64,000 nucleotides of DNA from Pedobacter sp. WC2423 (GCF_040822065.1 NZ_CP162005.1:1-64000), one strand, 5' to 3'; shown: positions 53,492 through 62,764, counted from the stretch's first letter. The notes: generated by a model from the letters alone, not told the origin. Program-made: numbers and translations.

Positions 53492-54061
53492 TTGGCATTA
53501 GGCAGACCAGGATTTAATAGGGGACCACGTCCTCCTTTTAAGAAAAAAGAAGCAGAACATAATATTAATCAGTTTATCAGAGCCCAGGAGGTTAGATTAG
53601 CTGGCGATAATGTTGAACCGGGGATTTATCCTTTGGCAAAAGCTTTAGCCCTTGCCGATGAACTGGAGTTGGATCTGGTAGAAATATCACCAAACGCAGT
53701 TCCACCGGTTTGTAGAATAATCGATTACAGCAAGTTTGTTTACGAACAAAAGAAAAAGCAGAAAGAGATTAAGGCGAATGCTAAACAAACCATTATTAAG
53801 GAGATCCGTTTTGGACCTAACACTAATGATCATGATTTTCAGTTCAAACTGAAACATGCAGTTAGTTTCCTTGAGAATGGAGAGAAAGTCAGAGCATATG
53901 TGCATTTCAAAGGTAGAGCGATCGTTTACAAAGAGCAGGGAGAGATCTTATTGCTTAAGTTCGCACAAGCTTTGGAAGATATAGGAAAGGTTGAACTTTT
54001 ACCTAAGTTAGAAGGTAAACGTATGTTCCTTACCCTTGCTCCAAAAGTTGCAAAAAAATAA
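53492..54061 (+). CDS. infC: Translation initiation factor IF-3
   Basis: A 189-aa factor that binds the 30S subunit and discriminates the initiator tRNA. The N-domain is at about 22-85 ([20 protein letters not shown]), the Lys-rich linker [16 protein letters not shown], and the C-domain carries [19 protein letters not shown]. The start is TTG at 53492, 13 bp after thrS; the N-terminal extension [20 protein letters not shown] is typical of Bacteroidota IF-3. A rare start codon is also a known feature of infC (ATT in E. coli). Confidence 0.96.
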   Translation: MALGRPGFNRGPRPPFKKKEAEHNINQFIRAQEVRLAGDNVEPGIYPLAKALALADELELDLVEISPNAVPPVCRIIDYSKFVYEQKKKQKEIKANAKQTIIKEIRFGPNTNDHDFQFKLKHAVSFLENGEKVRAYVHFKGRAIVYKEQGEILLLKFAQALEDIGKVELLPKLEGKRMFLTLAPKVAKK

Positions 54062-54087
54062 ATAAATTACATAAATAAGAACAGGTT

Positions 54088-54288
54088 ATGCCAAAAATGA
54101 AAACCAATTCCAGTGCTAAAAAGCGTTTTTCGCTTACTGGAACCGGTAAAATCGCAAGAAAAAACGCATACAAAAGTCACATTTTAACAAAAATGTCTAC
54201 TAAACGTAAGCGTAATTTGGGTCACACCTCAATGGTGTCAGCTGCTGATATGGGCAACGTTAAGCGTATGCTTGCTATCGGTAAATAA
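54088..54288 (+). CDS. rpmI: 50S ribosomal protein L35
   Basis: A 66-aa, very basic protein beginning [20 protein letters not shown], with the conserved [23 protein letters not shown] core. Length and charge match L35. It lies 26 bp after infC and 76 bp before rplT in the standard infC-rpmI-rplT order, in which L20 represses the operon in other bacteria. Confidence 0.98.
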   Translation: MPKMKTNSSAKKRFSLTGTGKIARKNAYKSHILTKMSTKRKRNLGHTSMVSAADMGNVKRMLAIGK

Positions 54289-54364
54289 TTAGAATTTTAA
54301 ACCAGGTACCCGGTAGTAAGTTTGCTGAAATACGCAACACCGTTTATCAAAAAACAACAACACT

Positions 54365-54709
54365 ATGCCACGTTCGGTAAACGCAGTAGCTTCGAGAAGA
54401 AGACGGAAAAAAGTCCTTAATATGGCCAAAGGCTATTGGGGATCAAGAAGTAAAGTATTCACTGTAGCAAAAAATACGGTTGAGAAAGGTTTGCAATATG
54501 CATACCGTGACCGTAAAGTTAAGAAAAGAGAATTCCGCGGTTTGTGGATTCAACGTATTAACGCTGGTGCGCGTCAGTATGGAATTTCTTACTCTCAGTT
54601 CATTGGTAAATTAGCGGCTAAAAACATTGGTTTAAACCGTAAGGTTTTAGCTGACTTAGCTATGAATCATCCAGAAGCTTTCAAAGCAGTAATTGATACA
54701 GTTAAATAG
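54365..54709 (+). CDS. rplT: 50S ribosomal protein L20
   Basis: 114 aa, basic, binds 23S rRNA early in 50S assembly. It shows the L20 signature [20 protein letters not shown] and the late [20 protein letters not shown] segment. Last gene of the thrS-infC-rpmI-rplT operon, followed by an intrinsic terminator. Confidence 0.98.
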   Translation: MPRSVNAVASRRRRKKVLNMAKGYWGSRSKVFTVAKNTVEKGLQYAYRDRKVKKREFRGLWIQRINAGARQYGISYSQFIGKLAAKNIGLNRKVLADLAMNHPEAFKAVIDTVK

Positions 54710-54732
54710 AAATATATAACATCAACGAAAAA

Positions 54733-54776
54733 AGAGGTTGTATCATTGATAAAAAGATGATCAATCTCTTTTTTTT
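54733..54776 (+). terminator. Terminator of the thrS-rplT operon
   Basis: AGAGGTTG-T-ATCAT pairs with ATGATCAATCTCT (one bulge, one G-T) and is followed by TTTTTTTT. Confidence 0.88.
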
Positions 54777-54862
54777 GTGTTCAGTATTTTATAGCTGCAT
54801 GATTTTGGATTTTTGTGTTTCCTAATGGTTATTTCGGTAAGAAACAGCAAAAAGAGCCTTTT

Positions 54863-56398
54863 TTAGGCTGCTTTTTTCCTTAAGTTCTGTGCGATAGCTA
54901 ATAATCCCCATTCTATCTCCACTTTGTCTTTTCCTCGGAGCATGAAGCGACGGAACCCATGGTTTTGTTTAATATTTGCGAAGACCGGCTCAACATCGAA
55001 GCATCGCTTTTTTCGATGTCTTATTCCTTCTTCAGTATTTAATAGTTCATGTGCCTTTTGTTTTAACCTTTTCAGGTTAACATTGATCTCCATGATGCGG
55101 TTGGTTTTTGATTTATGGCAAATACCGTTTAAAGGACAATTACTACAGTTTTTAGCCTGGTAGCGTCTGTAGATCTGTTTGAATCCGGTTGTGGTTTTTT
55201 TAATGGTGTCACCGATATAATGCATCTGCTGTCCCATTGGGCATATATACACGTCCAGCTGGTCATTGTAAAACAACTTATCAGCAGCAAATGGGTGTTT
55301 TTTGCTATACATATCATTTTGCCCCTTGTCAAACAGATTGTATTTCACATAGGCTTCCATTTGTTTTCCTTCAAGCAACGTATAGTTCTCTTCTGAGCCG
55401 TATCCTGCATCTGCAGTAAGGGTTTTTGGCACTTTGCCAAAGCTACTTTCATATTGTTCCAAATGAGTTTTTAAAGTGGTGGTATCTGTTGGATTTGGGT
55501 GGATGGTGTAATTGACAATGAACTGGTTAGAAGTAGAGATCTGAACATTATAGGCCGGTTTGAGCTGGCCGTTTAGCATATGATCCTCCTTCATTCTCAT
55601 AAATGTAGCATCAGTATCGGTTTTGCTATAGCTGTTTCTTTCTCCAAGAATAACCTCCTGCTGCTCATATTTATCCATATTTACAGGAAAGTGCTGGTTA
55701 ATGTATCTGAGCTTTGCTTTTACCTTTTTATCAACCTGATCATTGTCTGCCAGAACCTTATTGAGCTTTTCAACAGTCGCCCTGACACTTTCCTTATTAA
55801 TCGTGGTCGCAGTGGGTGGCTCAGGCATCAGGTCCTCATCGGCTGCAACACTTTGTGCATAATTCCAGATTTCGTCTAATTGCTTTTTCATCTTTTCTTT
55901 GTTGGTCTGGATCGATTTCTTCCAGACAAAAGTATACTTATTGGCATTGGCTTCAATCTTGGTCCCATCGGTATAAACCTGGTCAATACTCAGCAGCTCT
56001 TCTTTAGCCAACAGCTTAACAACTTCTTCAAAGACACTCCGGAGTGCGTGTTTAAGACGTACCCCACGAAAGCGGTTGATGGTATTGTGGTCAGGCTTAT
56101 TCATTGCACTCAACCACATAAAAGGAACCCTTTCCCTGCAGGCTTCAGCCAATTTTCGACTGGAATAAATATTGGTCACATAGCCGTAAACCAAAACTTT
56201 TAAAAGCAGAAGCGGATGATAATTAGAGCCGCCCCGTACATGATAGGCTTTCAGAAGTGGTTCAACATTGATTGCATTGATCACATCATTGACGATTCTT
56301 ACGGTGTGGTCTGCAGGTATAAGGTCGTCAAGATTAGGCGGGAGCGCCATGAGCTGGTCCTGGTGATAGGGCCTGAAAATAGGTTTTCTTACTGCCAT
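54863..56398 (-). CDS. IS1182-family transposase
   Basis: A 511-aa DDE transposase. The N-terminal domain begins with KPIFRPYHQDQLMALPPNL and LDDLIPADHTVR, typical of IS1182. The first catalytic Asp lies in IDQVYTDGTKIEA and the second in TLTADAGYGSEEN. The C-terminal catalytic Glu lies in RKKRCFDVEPVFANIKQN. A Cys-rich motif (CPMGQQ... CSNCPLNGICHKSKTNR) is present, as in the family. The frame is intact, so the element may be active. It lies between the rplT terminator and an SGNH lipoprotein gene; neither is interrupted. I could not identify the terminal inverted repeats. Confidence 0.93.
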   Translation of the reverse strand: MAVRKPIFRPYHQDQLMALPPNLDDLIPADHTVRIVNDVINAINVEPLLKAYHVRGGSNYHPLLLLKVLVYGYVTNIYSSRKLAEACRERVPFMWLSAMNKPDHNTINRFRGVRLKHALRSVFEEVVKLLAKEELLSIDQVYTDGTKIEANANKYTFVWKKSIQTNKEKMKKQLDEIWNYAQSVAADEDLMPEPPTATTINKESVRATVEKLNKVLADNDQVDKKVKAKLRYINQHFPVNMDKYEQQEVILGERNSYSKTDTDATFMRMKEDHMLNGQLKPAYNVQISTSNQFIVNYTIHPNPTDTTTLKTHLEQYESSFGKVPKTLTADAGYGSEENYTLLEGKQMEAYVKYNLFDKGQNDMYSKKHPFAADKLFYNDQLDVYICPMGQQMHYIGDTIKKTTTGFKQIYRRYQAKNCSNCPLNGICHKSKTNRIMEINVNLKRLKQKAHELLNTEEGIRHRKKRCFDVEPVFANIKQNHGFRRFMLRGKDKVEIEWGLLAIAQNLRKKAA

Positions 56399-56520
56399 TT
56401 TTTACTAATTATAATCACTTAAATATATGAAAATCAAGTGCTTAAATCAAATGAAAATAGGAAAATATTACTCTAAATTACTTAAGATCAGTAAGAAATA
56501 AATTCTTTAAAACAAAAAAA

Positions 56521-56558
56521 AGCCTGTAATCATGATTTATGATACAGGCTCTTTTTTT
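56521..56558. terminator. Terminator between SGNH gene and IS1182
   Basis: AGCCTGTA-ATCAT...ATGAT-ACAGGCT with one bulge, an A-tract on the left and a T-tract on the right. It ends the minus-strand SGNH gene. Confidence 0.85.
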
Positions 56559-56569
56559 TGTCTTAAATT

Positions 56570-57706
56570 TTATATCCCGCTTCCTATCGTACAAGGATCT
56601 ACAGTCTGGTTAATTGGTTGTGAACTCTCTTTTGTAACTGTCTGCCAGGCTATCAGCTGCAATTGGGTCGCTACTGAACTCGGTATGCCTAAGCTGCTGG
56701 CAGCTTTTTCCTGTGCACCCAGAGTGCGTGCATCAATTCCTGTAATCTGCTGAAACAGCACCAGGCCACTCAGGTAAGCGCCATAAGTATTAGGGTGATG
56801 GTAGTCAGGTTTACTGATTTGAGGATCATTCACCTTGTTCATGCCGTACCATAAAATTGGCAGGTTTGAATTAGCCAGATAAGGATCTGCATTGGCTATT
56901 TTTGCTGCCCATGCATTTACCCATGCCTCACCAACAGGAGCAACACCAGCAATGTTTCCATCATGACTGGCGGCGCTGTAATAAGCGTTGTGATTCGCAT
57001 TGGCCAGCGTCATCAGGTTGGCAGCATAATTTGCACTGAAGCCTGAAGCATCCGGATTTCCTCCGCTCATTGTTTCAGCCAGATCTGCCGATGGCCATGG
57101 TTCATAGAGATAAACTTTTGCTGCTGATGAAGCAGTATGCACAGCTTTTTCGATGGTTTGTACACTCGAACAGAAGTTAGCCGGATTACTGATATTACTA
57201 TTGGTCAGTGCATAGGGAATAGGTTTTACACTGATTTCCTGTAATACAACAGCATTCCATTTGGCTTGTGCAATCACTTCAGGAGCAGCAGCATAATTTT
57301 TTGCCAGACTGGTTGCTGAAATGGCTTCGATATGGACATCGTAGTTTAAGCCTGATTCGTAAGCAAATTCGGCAAAGATCCCGGGAATACCTCCCCATGG
57401 GCCAGCTTCCAGTTCTTGTCTTGCACCGGTCTGGCCAAAGTTTTCATCAAAAACAAGCGTTGAACCACTGGTCTGATTTGCGAGCCCTCCCGAATTGTAT
57501 TGACGTACCGGGGCGTATCTGCCGTGCGTAAAGCTGTCTCCTACAAACAGAATTCTCTGCAGATTGGTGTTCCTGGATATTGAACCGGATGCTGTGCCGG
57601 GTTGCATAACAGTATTACTGTCCTTGGTACAGCTATAAGTTAATGCGGAGATACTAACCAGCATTCCTGTCATTAAGATGTGGCACTTTTTGTTTTGAGT
57701 TTTCAT
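56570..57706 (-). CDS. SGNH/GDSL-type hydrolase lipoprotein
   Basis: A 378-aa exported lipoprotein. The start at 57706 is chosen because it begins a lipoprotein signal (MKTQNKKCHILMTGMLVSIS then ALTYSC, the lipobox Cys). The longest frame extends 51 residues upstream without features. The SGNH block I Ser is in FVGDSFTHGRY, the Gly block is probable near GPWGGIPG, and the block V Asp-His in DYHHPNTYGAYLSG. These enzymes are carbohydrate or lipid esterases. The substrate is unknown. It is monocistronic with a terminator on its left. Confidence 0.8.
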   Translation of the reverse strand: MKTQNKKCHILMTGMLVSISALTYSCTKDSNTVMQPGTASGSISRNTNLQRILFVGDSFTHGRYAPVRQYNSGGLANQTSGSTLVFDENFGQTGARQELEAGPWGGIPGIFAEFAYESGLNYDVHIEAISATSLAKNYAAAPEVIAQAKWNAVVLQEISVKPIPYALTNSNISNPANFCSSVQTIEKAVHTASSAAKVYLYEPWPSADLAETMSGGNPDASGFSANYAANLMTLANANHNAYYSAASHDGNIAGVAPVGEAWVNAWAAKIANADPYLANSNLPILWYGMNKVNDPQISKPDYHHPNTYGAYLSGLVLFQQITGIDARTLGAQEKAASSLGIPSSVATQLQLIAWQTVTKESSQPINQTVDPCTIGSGI

Positions 57707-57849
57707 GATAATGTGCTGAATTGATAAAGCTATTTTAGCTATATATTCCACAAATGAACAATACATTAGCTTCAGTATTGCAAAAACTCCTGACAATTGA
57801 AACAAGGATGACAAGTGGATTAAATTGACATTAACCATCATAAAAATAA

Positions 57850-57882
57850 AAGCCCCCAAATCTTATAAAGTTCTGGAGGCTT
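57850..57882 (-). terminator. Terminator of the Spy/LTXXQ-like gene
   Basis: AAGCCTCCA / TGGGGGCTT on the minus strand (one mismatch), followed by TTTATTTTTA. Confidence 0.6.
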
Positions 57883-57906
57883 GTATAACAGGTGTGATCC
57901 TATATT

Positions 57907-58317
57907 TTATTCTTGTACTTTAGCTGCAGGTTCAGCCCCTTTGTGATGGTCTTTTTTGTCTTGCATTCTGGCTTTCTTTGCTGTACGTAAATCTTCCAGT
58001 TTTTTCTTCTGATCAGGAGTTAAAACCTGGTCAATCTTAGTATCTGTTTCTTTTTTAGAAGCAATGTGCTGATCTCTCTTCGCCTTTCTGTCTGCACTGG
58101 TTTGTTTATGCCATGCTTCAGTTTGCTTGTACTTATCAAGTTCTACTGCATAAATCTTTTGTTTCTGATCGGCAGTCAGTGTGAGTTCTTTCTCCAGTTT
58201 AGCAGTACTTTTCTCTGCTCTTTGTTCCGGGGTCATTTTCTGCTTACCAGTACTTTGCGCAAACGTGGCAGTTAATCCAGCGAATGCTATGGCTAATGTT
58301 AAAACGATTGTTTTCAT
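57907..58317 (-). CDS. Secreted Lys/Glu-rich DUF4890-like protein
   Basis: A ~136-aa exported protein. The start at 58317 begins the signal peptide MKTIVLTLAIAFAGLTATFA. The mature part is a charged helix with two LTADQKQKI / LTPDQKKKL repeats, which is the LTXXQ motif of Spy/CpxP-like periplasmic chaperones, and MTPEQRAEKS as in DUF4890. A periplasmic chaperone or stress role is plausible from the repeats. Confidence 0.7.
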   Translation of the reverse strand: MKTIVLTLAIAFAGLTATFAQSTGKQKMTPEQRAEKSTAKLEKELTLTADQKQKIYAVELDKYKQTEAWHKQTSADRKAKRDQHIASKKETDTKIDQVLTPDQKKKLEDLRTAKKARMQDKKDHHKGAEPAAKVQE

Positions 58318-58467
58318 AAGGGTATACTTGTTTTTTAGCGGTGATGAAGCTATCATGTGCTACCTGATTTTGTTCATTTCGGTTTGTGTTGTGCTGCACA
58401 TGATGGTTTCATTTGTATGTAGTTTTAAAGCATAGAGTGAAAAACAGGGAAAGGGTTTAAAAGCAAT

Positions 58468-59244
58468 TTAGTTTTTATTCATTTGTGAAATTGATTTCTG
58501 CATCTGCGACATCATATTAGTCAGGGTCTCCATCGTTGGTTCAGGTGTTGCATCAGGCAGCGTTGAGCTGATATAAGCCTTTGCTTTCCAGATCTCCAGG
58601 ATATCTTCAGCAGGAACATGATAAGGGTCGTAAAGCTTGTTGTCAGAAACCAGTTTCAATTCTTTGTTCTCTTTGAAACGGTTTCCTGCACGTTTATAGA
58701 CAACACCTTCATTTTTACTAACAATCACATACGTTTCTCCGGTTTTTACATCATTCCAGTTATCCATGTATTCGCCAATGATAATACTGCCCGGTTGAAT
58801 GGGCAGCATAGAATCTCCGACAATTTCAAATGCCCTGAAAGTACCTTGCTTTAAAGAGGGCAGGGGCAACTGGAATTTTGGAAGTTCTTTGATATATTCA
58901 GGATCAGAAAAGCCGTTAAGATACCCCGCACTGGCTTTTACAGGAACCATCTCGATGTTTTCATTATCGCTCTGATCTACAGAAATGCTCAGGATCCTTA
59001 AATTTGAACCCTGACTTTTTAATTTAGGCTTCCAGTTATCGTTGATGATTTCGTTGATAAACTCGTCCATTGTTAATTCATAGTGTTCTGCTATTTTTTT
59101 TAGCAAATCATATTTTGGTTCTGCACGGTCTTCTTCGTAAGCTCCAACCAATGATCTTTTAATTCCCATCAAATCAGCAAATTGCTGTTGTGTGTGGCCT
59201 TTTTTCTTTCTTAAGTATTTGAGATTTACGGAAATATTCGACAT
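58468..59244 (-). CDS. LexA/CI-like repressor, HTH XRE plus S24 protease domain
   Basis: A 258-aa protein. The N-terminal XRE helix-turn-helix (about 6-60) reads KKGHTQQQFADLMGIKRSLV. A linker leads to an S24/LexA-type C-terminal domain. The putative self-cleavage bond is Ala106-Gly107 (KASAGYL), with the nucleophile Ser145 in VGDSMLP and the Lys184 in VVYKRAG. The spacings match LexA. It probably controls the divergent small genes and itself; the intergenic region has TTAGTA-type palindromes. No RecA/UmuDC genes are near, so this is a local, prophage-like repressor rather than the global LexA. Confidence 0.85.
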   Translation of the reverse strand: MSNISVNLKYLRKKKGHTQQQFADLMGIKRSLVGAYEEDRAEPKYDLLKKIAEHYELTMDEFINEIINDNWKPKLKSQGSNLRILSISVDQSDNENIEMVPVKASAGYLNGFSDPEYIKELPKFQLPLPSLKQGTFRAFEIVGDSMLPIQPGSIIIGEYMDNWNDVKTGETYVIVSKNEGVVYKRAGNRFKENKELKLVSDNKLYDPYHVPAEDILEIWKAKAYISSTLPDATPEPTMETLTNMMSQMQKSISQMNKN

Positions 59245-59273
59245 AAAATAAAAGATTAAAAATAATTTGTTTT

Positions 59274-59354
59274 TACTAAAATTGTTAGTATTATTGTACC
59301 AATAAAGTTAGTAATATTTATTCGCACTGCAAATATATATGCTAATTTAATTAG
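59274..59354. promoter_or_regulatory. Operator cluster in divergent region of LexA-like gene
   Basis: TACTAA-AATTG-TTAGTA (59274-59290, perfect 6-5-6), a TTAGTAA half-site (59308-59314) and CTAAT-TTA-ATTAG (59342-59354). They surround the repressor's -7 box, so autoregulation is likely. Confidence 0.6.
59330..59337 (-). promoter_or_regulatory. -7 box TATATTTG of LexA-like gene
   Basis: An exact TAnnTTTG match on the minus strand. The operators lie on both sides of it. Confidence 0.55.
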
Positions 59355-59378
59355 TGGTAATAATTTAAACTACAAGCA

Positions 59379-59729
59379 ATGAGAAAATTTGTCTACATCG
59401 TGACCGATAGAAACCGTACTAGTTTACATGTTGGAATGAGCGCTGATTTAATTAAGACGCTTGATTTTTATAAAAAAATGCCAAGTCTGTTCTTCGACAG
59501 CGGCCAGCAGCTTACCCGTCTGGTTTATTTTGAAGAACTTAAAACTGAATCACAGGCGCTGAACCGTTTCAAGGTGATCAGCAGATTTACAAGGATGCAG
59601 AAGGAACGTCTGGTTCGTGCCTGTAATCCCGATTGGATTGATCTGACCATAGGTCTTGACTTTGAGCATATCACCATGAGCAGACCATTATCCACGCAGG
59701 TTAAAATACCATTGACTATTATGTCTTAA
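59379..59729 (+). CDS. GIY-YIG-like nuclease-domain protein, degenerate
   Basis: A 116-aa protein resembling the single-domain GIY-YIG proteins common in Bacteroidota. The opening FVYIVTDRNRTSLHVGMSADL aligns with the GIY-YIG core, with YIV for GIY and HVG for YIG, and the catalytic Arg region shifted. Catalysis is therefore doubtful. Length fits the mini-family (UPF0213-like) of about 85-115 aa. It is divergent from the LexA-like gene and shares its operator region. Confidence 0.65.
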   Translation: MRKFVYIVTDRNRTSLHVGMSADLIKTLDFYKKMPSLFFDSGQQLTRLVYFEELKTESQALNRFKVISRFTRMQKERLVRACNPDWIDLTIGLDFEHITMSRPLSTQVKIPLTIMS

Positions 59730-59730
59730 C

Positions 59731-59750
59731 TCCAGTCTGTACGGACTGGA
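59731..59750. promoter_or_regulatory. Palindrome TCCAGTC-TGTACG-GACTGGA upstream of ORF6N gene
   Basis: A 7-6-7 inverted repeat, nearly continuous over 20 bp (one mismatch), ending 6 bp before the -7 box of the ORF6N gene. It is a candidate operator; with no T-tract a terminator is less likely. Confidence 0.55.
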
Positions 59751-59756
59751 CTGAAA

Positions 59757-59764
59757 TATATTTG
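59757..59764 (+). promoter_or_regulatory. -7 box TATATTTG of ORF6N gene
   Basis: An exact TAnnTTTG match, 22 bp upstream of the ATG at 59787. Confidence 0.6.
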
Positions 59765-59786
59765 TGAAATAAATCAGCTAACCAAT

Positions 59787-60242
59787 ATGCAGCATAAAGA
59801 TAGAAAAGAGGATGGGGTCACTGATGAAATGATCATGAACCATATCTATGTACTCAGAGGGCAGAAGGTGATGATTGATCTGGATTTAGCGAAACTTTAC
59901 CGGTTAGGGACTAGTAAGATCAGAATTATCCTGGACCGGAATACCACTCGTTTTCCAGCAGATTTTATGTTTAGGGTGAGTGAGGAAGATGAACTTTCCT
60001 TAATCAGACAGGATAGCGGGATTAAACGAAATACTGGCTTAAGTGTGTCTCCAATTGCTTTTACGGAGCAGGGGCTAGCCATGTTATCCGGCTTACTGAA
60101 CAGTAAACAGGCAATAGCGGTCAACATCAGGATCATTCGGATTTTCACGCTGATCAGACAAATAGTTCCTGATTTTCCTGAATTATACAGAGAGATGGAG
60201 CAGTTCAAAAATAGTCTGCTCAGCTCTGAGTCTGATAGTTAA
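59787..60242 (+). CDS. ORF6N-domain DNA-binding protein
   Basis: A 151-aa protein with an ORF6N domain (about residues 15-105): HIYVLRGQKVMIDLDLAKLY, NTTRFPADFMFRVSEEDELS and PIAFTEQGLAMLSGLL. ORF6N/KilA-N domains occur in phage, virus and mobile-element regulators. The C-terminal helical tail is short compared with the usual 170-300 aa, so it may be trimmed. It lies downstream of a palindromic operator and is convergent with the PBP gene. Confidence 0.85.
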   Translation: MQHKDRKEDGVTDEMIMNHIYVLRGQKVMIDLDLAKLYRLGTSKIRIILDRNTTRFPADFMFRVSEEDELSLIRQDSGIKRNTGLSVSPIAFTEQGLAMLSGLLNSKQAIAVNIRIIRIFTLIRQIVPDFPELYREMEQFKNSLLSSESDS

Positions 60243-60276
60243 AAAGCTCAGCAGGATATTTCCAACTGAGCTTTTT
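60241..60276. terminator. Bidirectional terminator between ORF6N and PBP1A genes
   Basis: A perfect 11-bp hairpin AAAAAGCTCAG / CTGAGCTTTTT with a 14-nt loop, overlapping the ORF6N stop codon. Confidence 0.92.
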
Positions 60277-60283
60277 AACCAGG

Positions 60284-62764
60284 TTATTTGTTTTTACCCT
60301 CGTTCTTTTTCTTCTCTTCGTCTTTTTTCTTTTCCTCTTCTTTTTTCTTATCCTTCTCTTCCTGACGTTTCTTTCTTCTGAGTTCCCGTTCTTCTTTTCT
60401 GGTCAGTGGCACTGCTGCTGGTGCCAGTTGTTTTACAGGAGCTTCCGGAGTTTCGCTTTTTACTTCATCGGGCTTCTCCGCAGGTTTATCTCCTTCTGCA
60501 GGTACAGCTACGTGTAATGAATCTGTAGCTACGCTATCAGTTTTAGTGGTATCTACCGTATAAACCGGGGTAGGGCAGTTATAGTTTCTTGTAATTGGTA
60601 CTGTAGCTTTCGGGAATGGCCCGTAAGTGTAACCTGTACTCTTATCATGGTAAACCTTTTCCATAAACTTAGCGAAAATAGGTAAAGCCGTACGTGATCC
60701 TTCACCAGTTTCACCATTCTTAAAGTGAGCTGAACGTTCATCACAACCAACCCAGACACCTGTTACCAGGTCTTTGGTAATTCCCATATACCAGGCATCT
60801 ACATAATCTGAAGAGGTTCCTGTTTTACCACCAATCTGGTTATTTTGTTTCCAAAGATCCCATTCCCAAAGTGCTCTTGAAGTTCCTCCTGGTTCATCCA
60901 TCCCACCTCTGAACATATAAAGCATCAACCATGCAATCTCTTCAGAAATTACTTTTTTGGTTTTAGCAACGAAATCTTCCAGTGAATTACCATCCTGATC
61001 CGTGATTCTTTCTACTAAAATCGGATCTGTTCTTACTCCTTTATTCAGGAATGTTCCATAAGCTCTCACCATTTCAAATACAGAAACATCATTAGGGCCT
61101 AAACTTACAGAAGGCACCGATTCCAGATGACTGTCAATACCACACTCATGCGCCCATTTAACTACATTTTCCCAGCCTACTTTTTCTGTTACCTGTGCAG
61201 TAATTGTATTGATCGAACGACCCATTGCAGCACGCAGGGAGGTTTCACGGTAACTGTTGTCCCAGCTGGCATTTCTAGGCTCCCAATATTCTGTTTTACC
61301 TTTTTCTTCGTATTTGATTTTAACAGGTTTGTCAATGAAAGTATCGCAAGGGCTCATACCGCTTTCAAAGGCAGCCAGGTAAGCGAATGGTTTGAAAGTT
61401 GAACCCGCCTGACGTTTGGATTGGTTTACGTGGTCATATTTAAAGAACTTATGATCTAAACCACCTACCCATACTTTAATCTTGCCATTGAAAGGATCCA
61501 GAGTCATCATCCCGGTATTCATGATTTTACCATAATAACGGATAGAATCCAGCGTAGAGAAAAGTGTATCACGGTCACCTTTATAGGTGAAGATTTTCAT
61601 CTTTTTCTTCTTATTGAAATAAGCAGTTATAGAATCAGGGTTGTTTGGATATTTTTTCTCCAGCCTTGCATAAATCGGAAGATTCTTCATCGCCCGGCCA
61701 GGGTAATCTACTTTCTTCTTTTCAGAATCCTGCCATGGATCTTCATTTCCCCAAACACTGTAAAACCTGCGCTGAATAACTTTCATTTGTTCTGCTACAG
61801 CTTCCTCCGCATATTTTTGAAGTTTAGAGTCAATAGTAGTATATATTTTAAGACCATCTTCATAAAGATCATATCCGTTTTTATTACACCAGCTTTCCAG
61901 GTATTTAGCTACTGCGGCCCTCAGGTATGAATCACCGTCACTGCCTTCGTCTTCTCTGCCTTCTTTAAGTTTAACCGGTGTATTTTTATATTGTGTAAGT
62001 TCAGCAGCTGTGATATAGCCATACTTATTCATTTGTGATAAAGAAACGTTTCTTCTTTCTAACGCTCTTTCAGGATTTCTGATTGGGTTATAAGTAGTCG
62101 TTCCTTTCAGCATGCCCACTAACATGGCAGATTCAGGTACGCTTAGTGAATCTGTTTGTTTATCAAAATAAACTCTTGCTGCTGTTTTTATCCCGTAAGC
62201 ATTATTTCCGAATGAAACTGTATTCAGGTACATGGTAATAATTTCATTCTTGGAATAGTTGCCTTCCAGTTTTACAGCTGTCATCCATTCTTTTAATTTG
62301 GAAACTATGGTTCTGATGACCGGGATATGCTTGATAAAGCCCTGTGATTTGTTATACCTGGTCCGGTACATGTTTTTTGCCAGCTGCTGGGTGATCGTAC
62401 TTGCACCTCTTTTATCACCCGTGGCTGTAGAAAGCCCACTTGATAATAATGACCTGAAATCAATCCCCATATGTTTGTAGAAACGGACATCTTCTGTTGC
62501 GACCAGTGCATGGATCACACTTGGTGAGATCTGTTTGAAAATAACAGGGGTACGGTTTTCTTTATAATATCTTCCTATTAGCTTCCCATCTGAAGTGTAA
62601 AGTTCTGAACCCACACTTTGAGTAGGTAATTTAATGTCCTTGTAGGAAGGAGAGTAGCCGAACAGCCACAGAAAATTCAGTTGAAGTGCACAGAAGAAAA
62701 TGATGATACAGAAAATAAATACGGAGAAATAGCGCAGGTATTTATTATGGATCTCTTTAAACAT
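60284..62764 (-). CDS. Class A penicillin-binding protein 1A
   Basis: An 826-aa bifunctional peptidoglycan synthase. It has a cytoplasmic N-terminal tail and one membrane helix (about 12-34). The GT51 transglycosylase carries the catalytic Glu in ATEDVRFYKHMGIDF and KRGASTITQQLAKNMY. The transpeptidase domain has the Ser nucleophile in AGSTFKPF, SIN (GRSINTIT) and KTG (GGKTGTSSDY). The C-terminal ~90 residues are a Pro/Lys/Glu-rich low-complexity tail (EKKKEEEKKKDEEKKK-like, about 790-826), which is probably disordered. It is monocistronic. Confidence 0.96.
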   Translation of the reverse strand: MFKEIHNKYLRYFSVFIFCIIIFFCALQLNFLWLFGYSPSYKDIKLPTQSVGSELYTSDGKLIGRYYKENRTPVIFKQISPSVIHALVATEDVRFYKHMGIDFRSLLSSGLSTATGDKRGASTITQQLAKNMYRTRYNKSQGFIKHIPVIRTIVSKLKEWMTAVKLEGNYSKNEIITMYLNTVSFGNNAYGIKTAARVYFDKQTDSLSVPESAMLVGMLKGTTTYNPIRNPERALERRNVSLSQMNKYGYITAAELTQYKNTPVKLKEGREDEGSDGDSYLRAAVAKYLESWCNKNGYDLYEDGLKIYTTIDSKLQKYAEEAVAEQMKVIQRRFYSVWGNEDPWQDSEKKKVDYPGRAMKNLPIYARLEKKYPNNPDSITAYFNKKKKMKIFTYKGDRDTLFSTLDSIRYYGKIMNTGMMTLDPFNGKIKVWVGGLDHKFFKYDHVNQSKRQAGSTFKPFAYLAAFESGMSPCDTFIDKPVKIKYEEKGKTEYWEPRNASWDNSYRETSLRAAMGRSINTITAQVTEKVGWENVVKWAHECGIDSHLESVPSVSLGPNDVSVFEMVRAYGTFLNKGVRTDPILVERITDQDGNSLEDFVAKTKKVISEEIAWLMLYMFRGGMDEPGGTSRALWEWDLWKQNNQIGGKTGTSSDYVDAWYMGITKDLVTGVWVGCDERSAHFKNGETGEGSRTALPIFAKFMEKVYHDKSTGYTYGPFPKATVPITRNYNCPTPVYTVDTTKTDSVATDSLHVAVPAEGDKPAEKPDEVKSETPEAPVKQLAPAAVPLTRKEERELRRKKRQEEKDKKKEEEKKKDEEKKKNEGKNK

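Noticed and set aside
54837..56498. GTAAGAAA direct repeats as target duplication of the IS1182 element
   Set aside because: The 8-bp matches (54837-54844, 56491-56498) are not bordered by inverted ends on the inner side, so they are probably chance.
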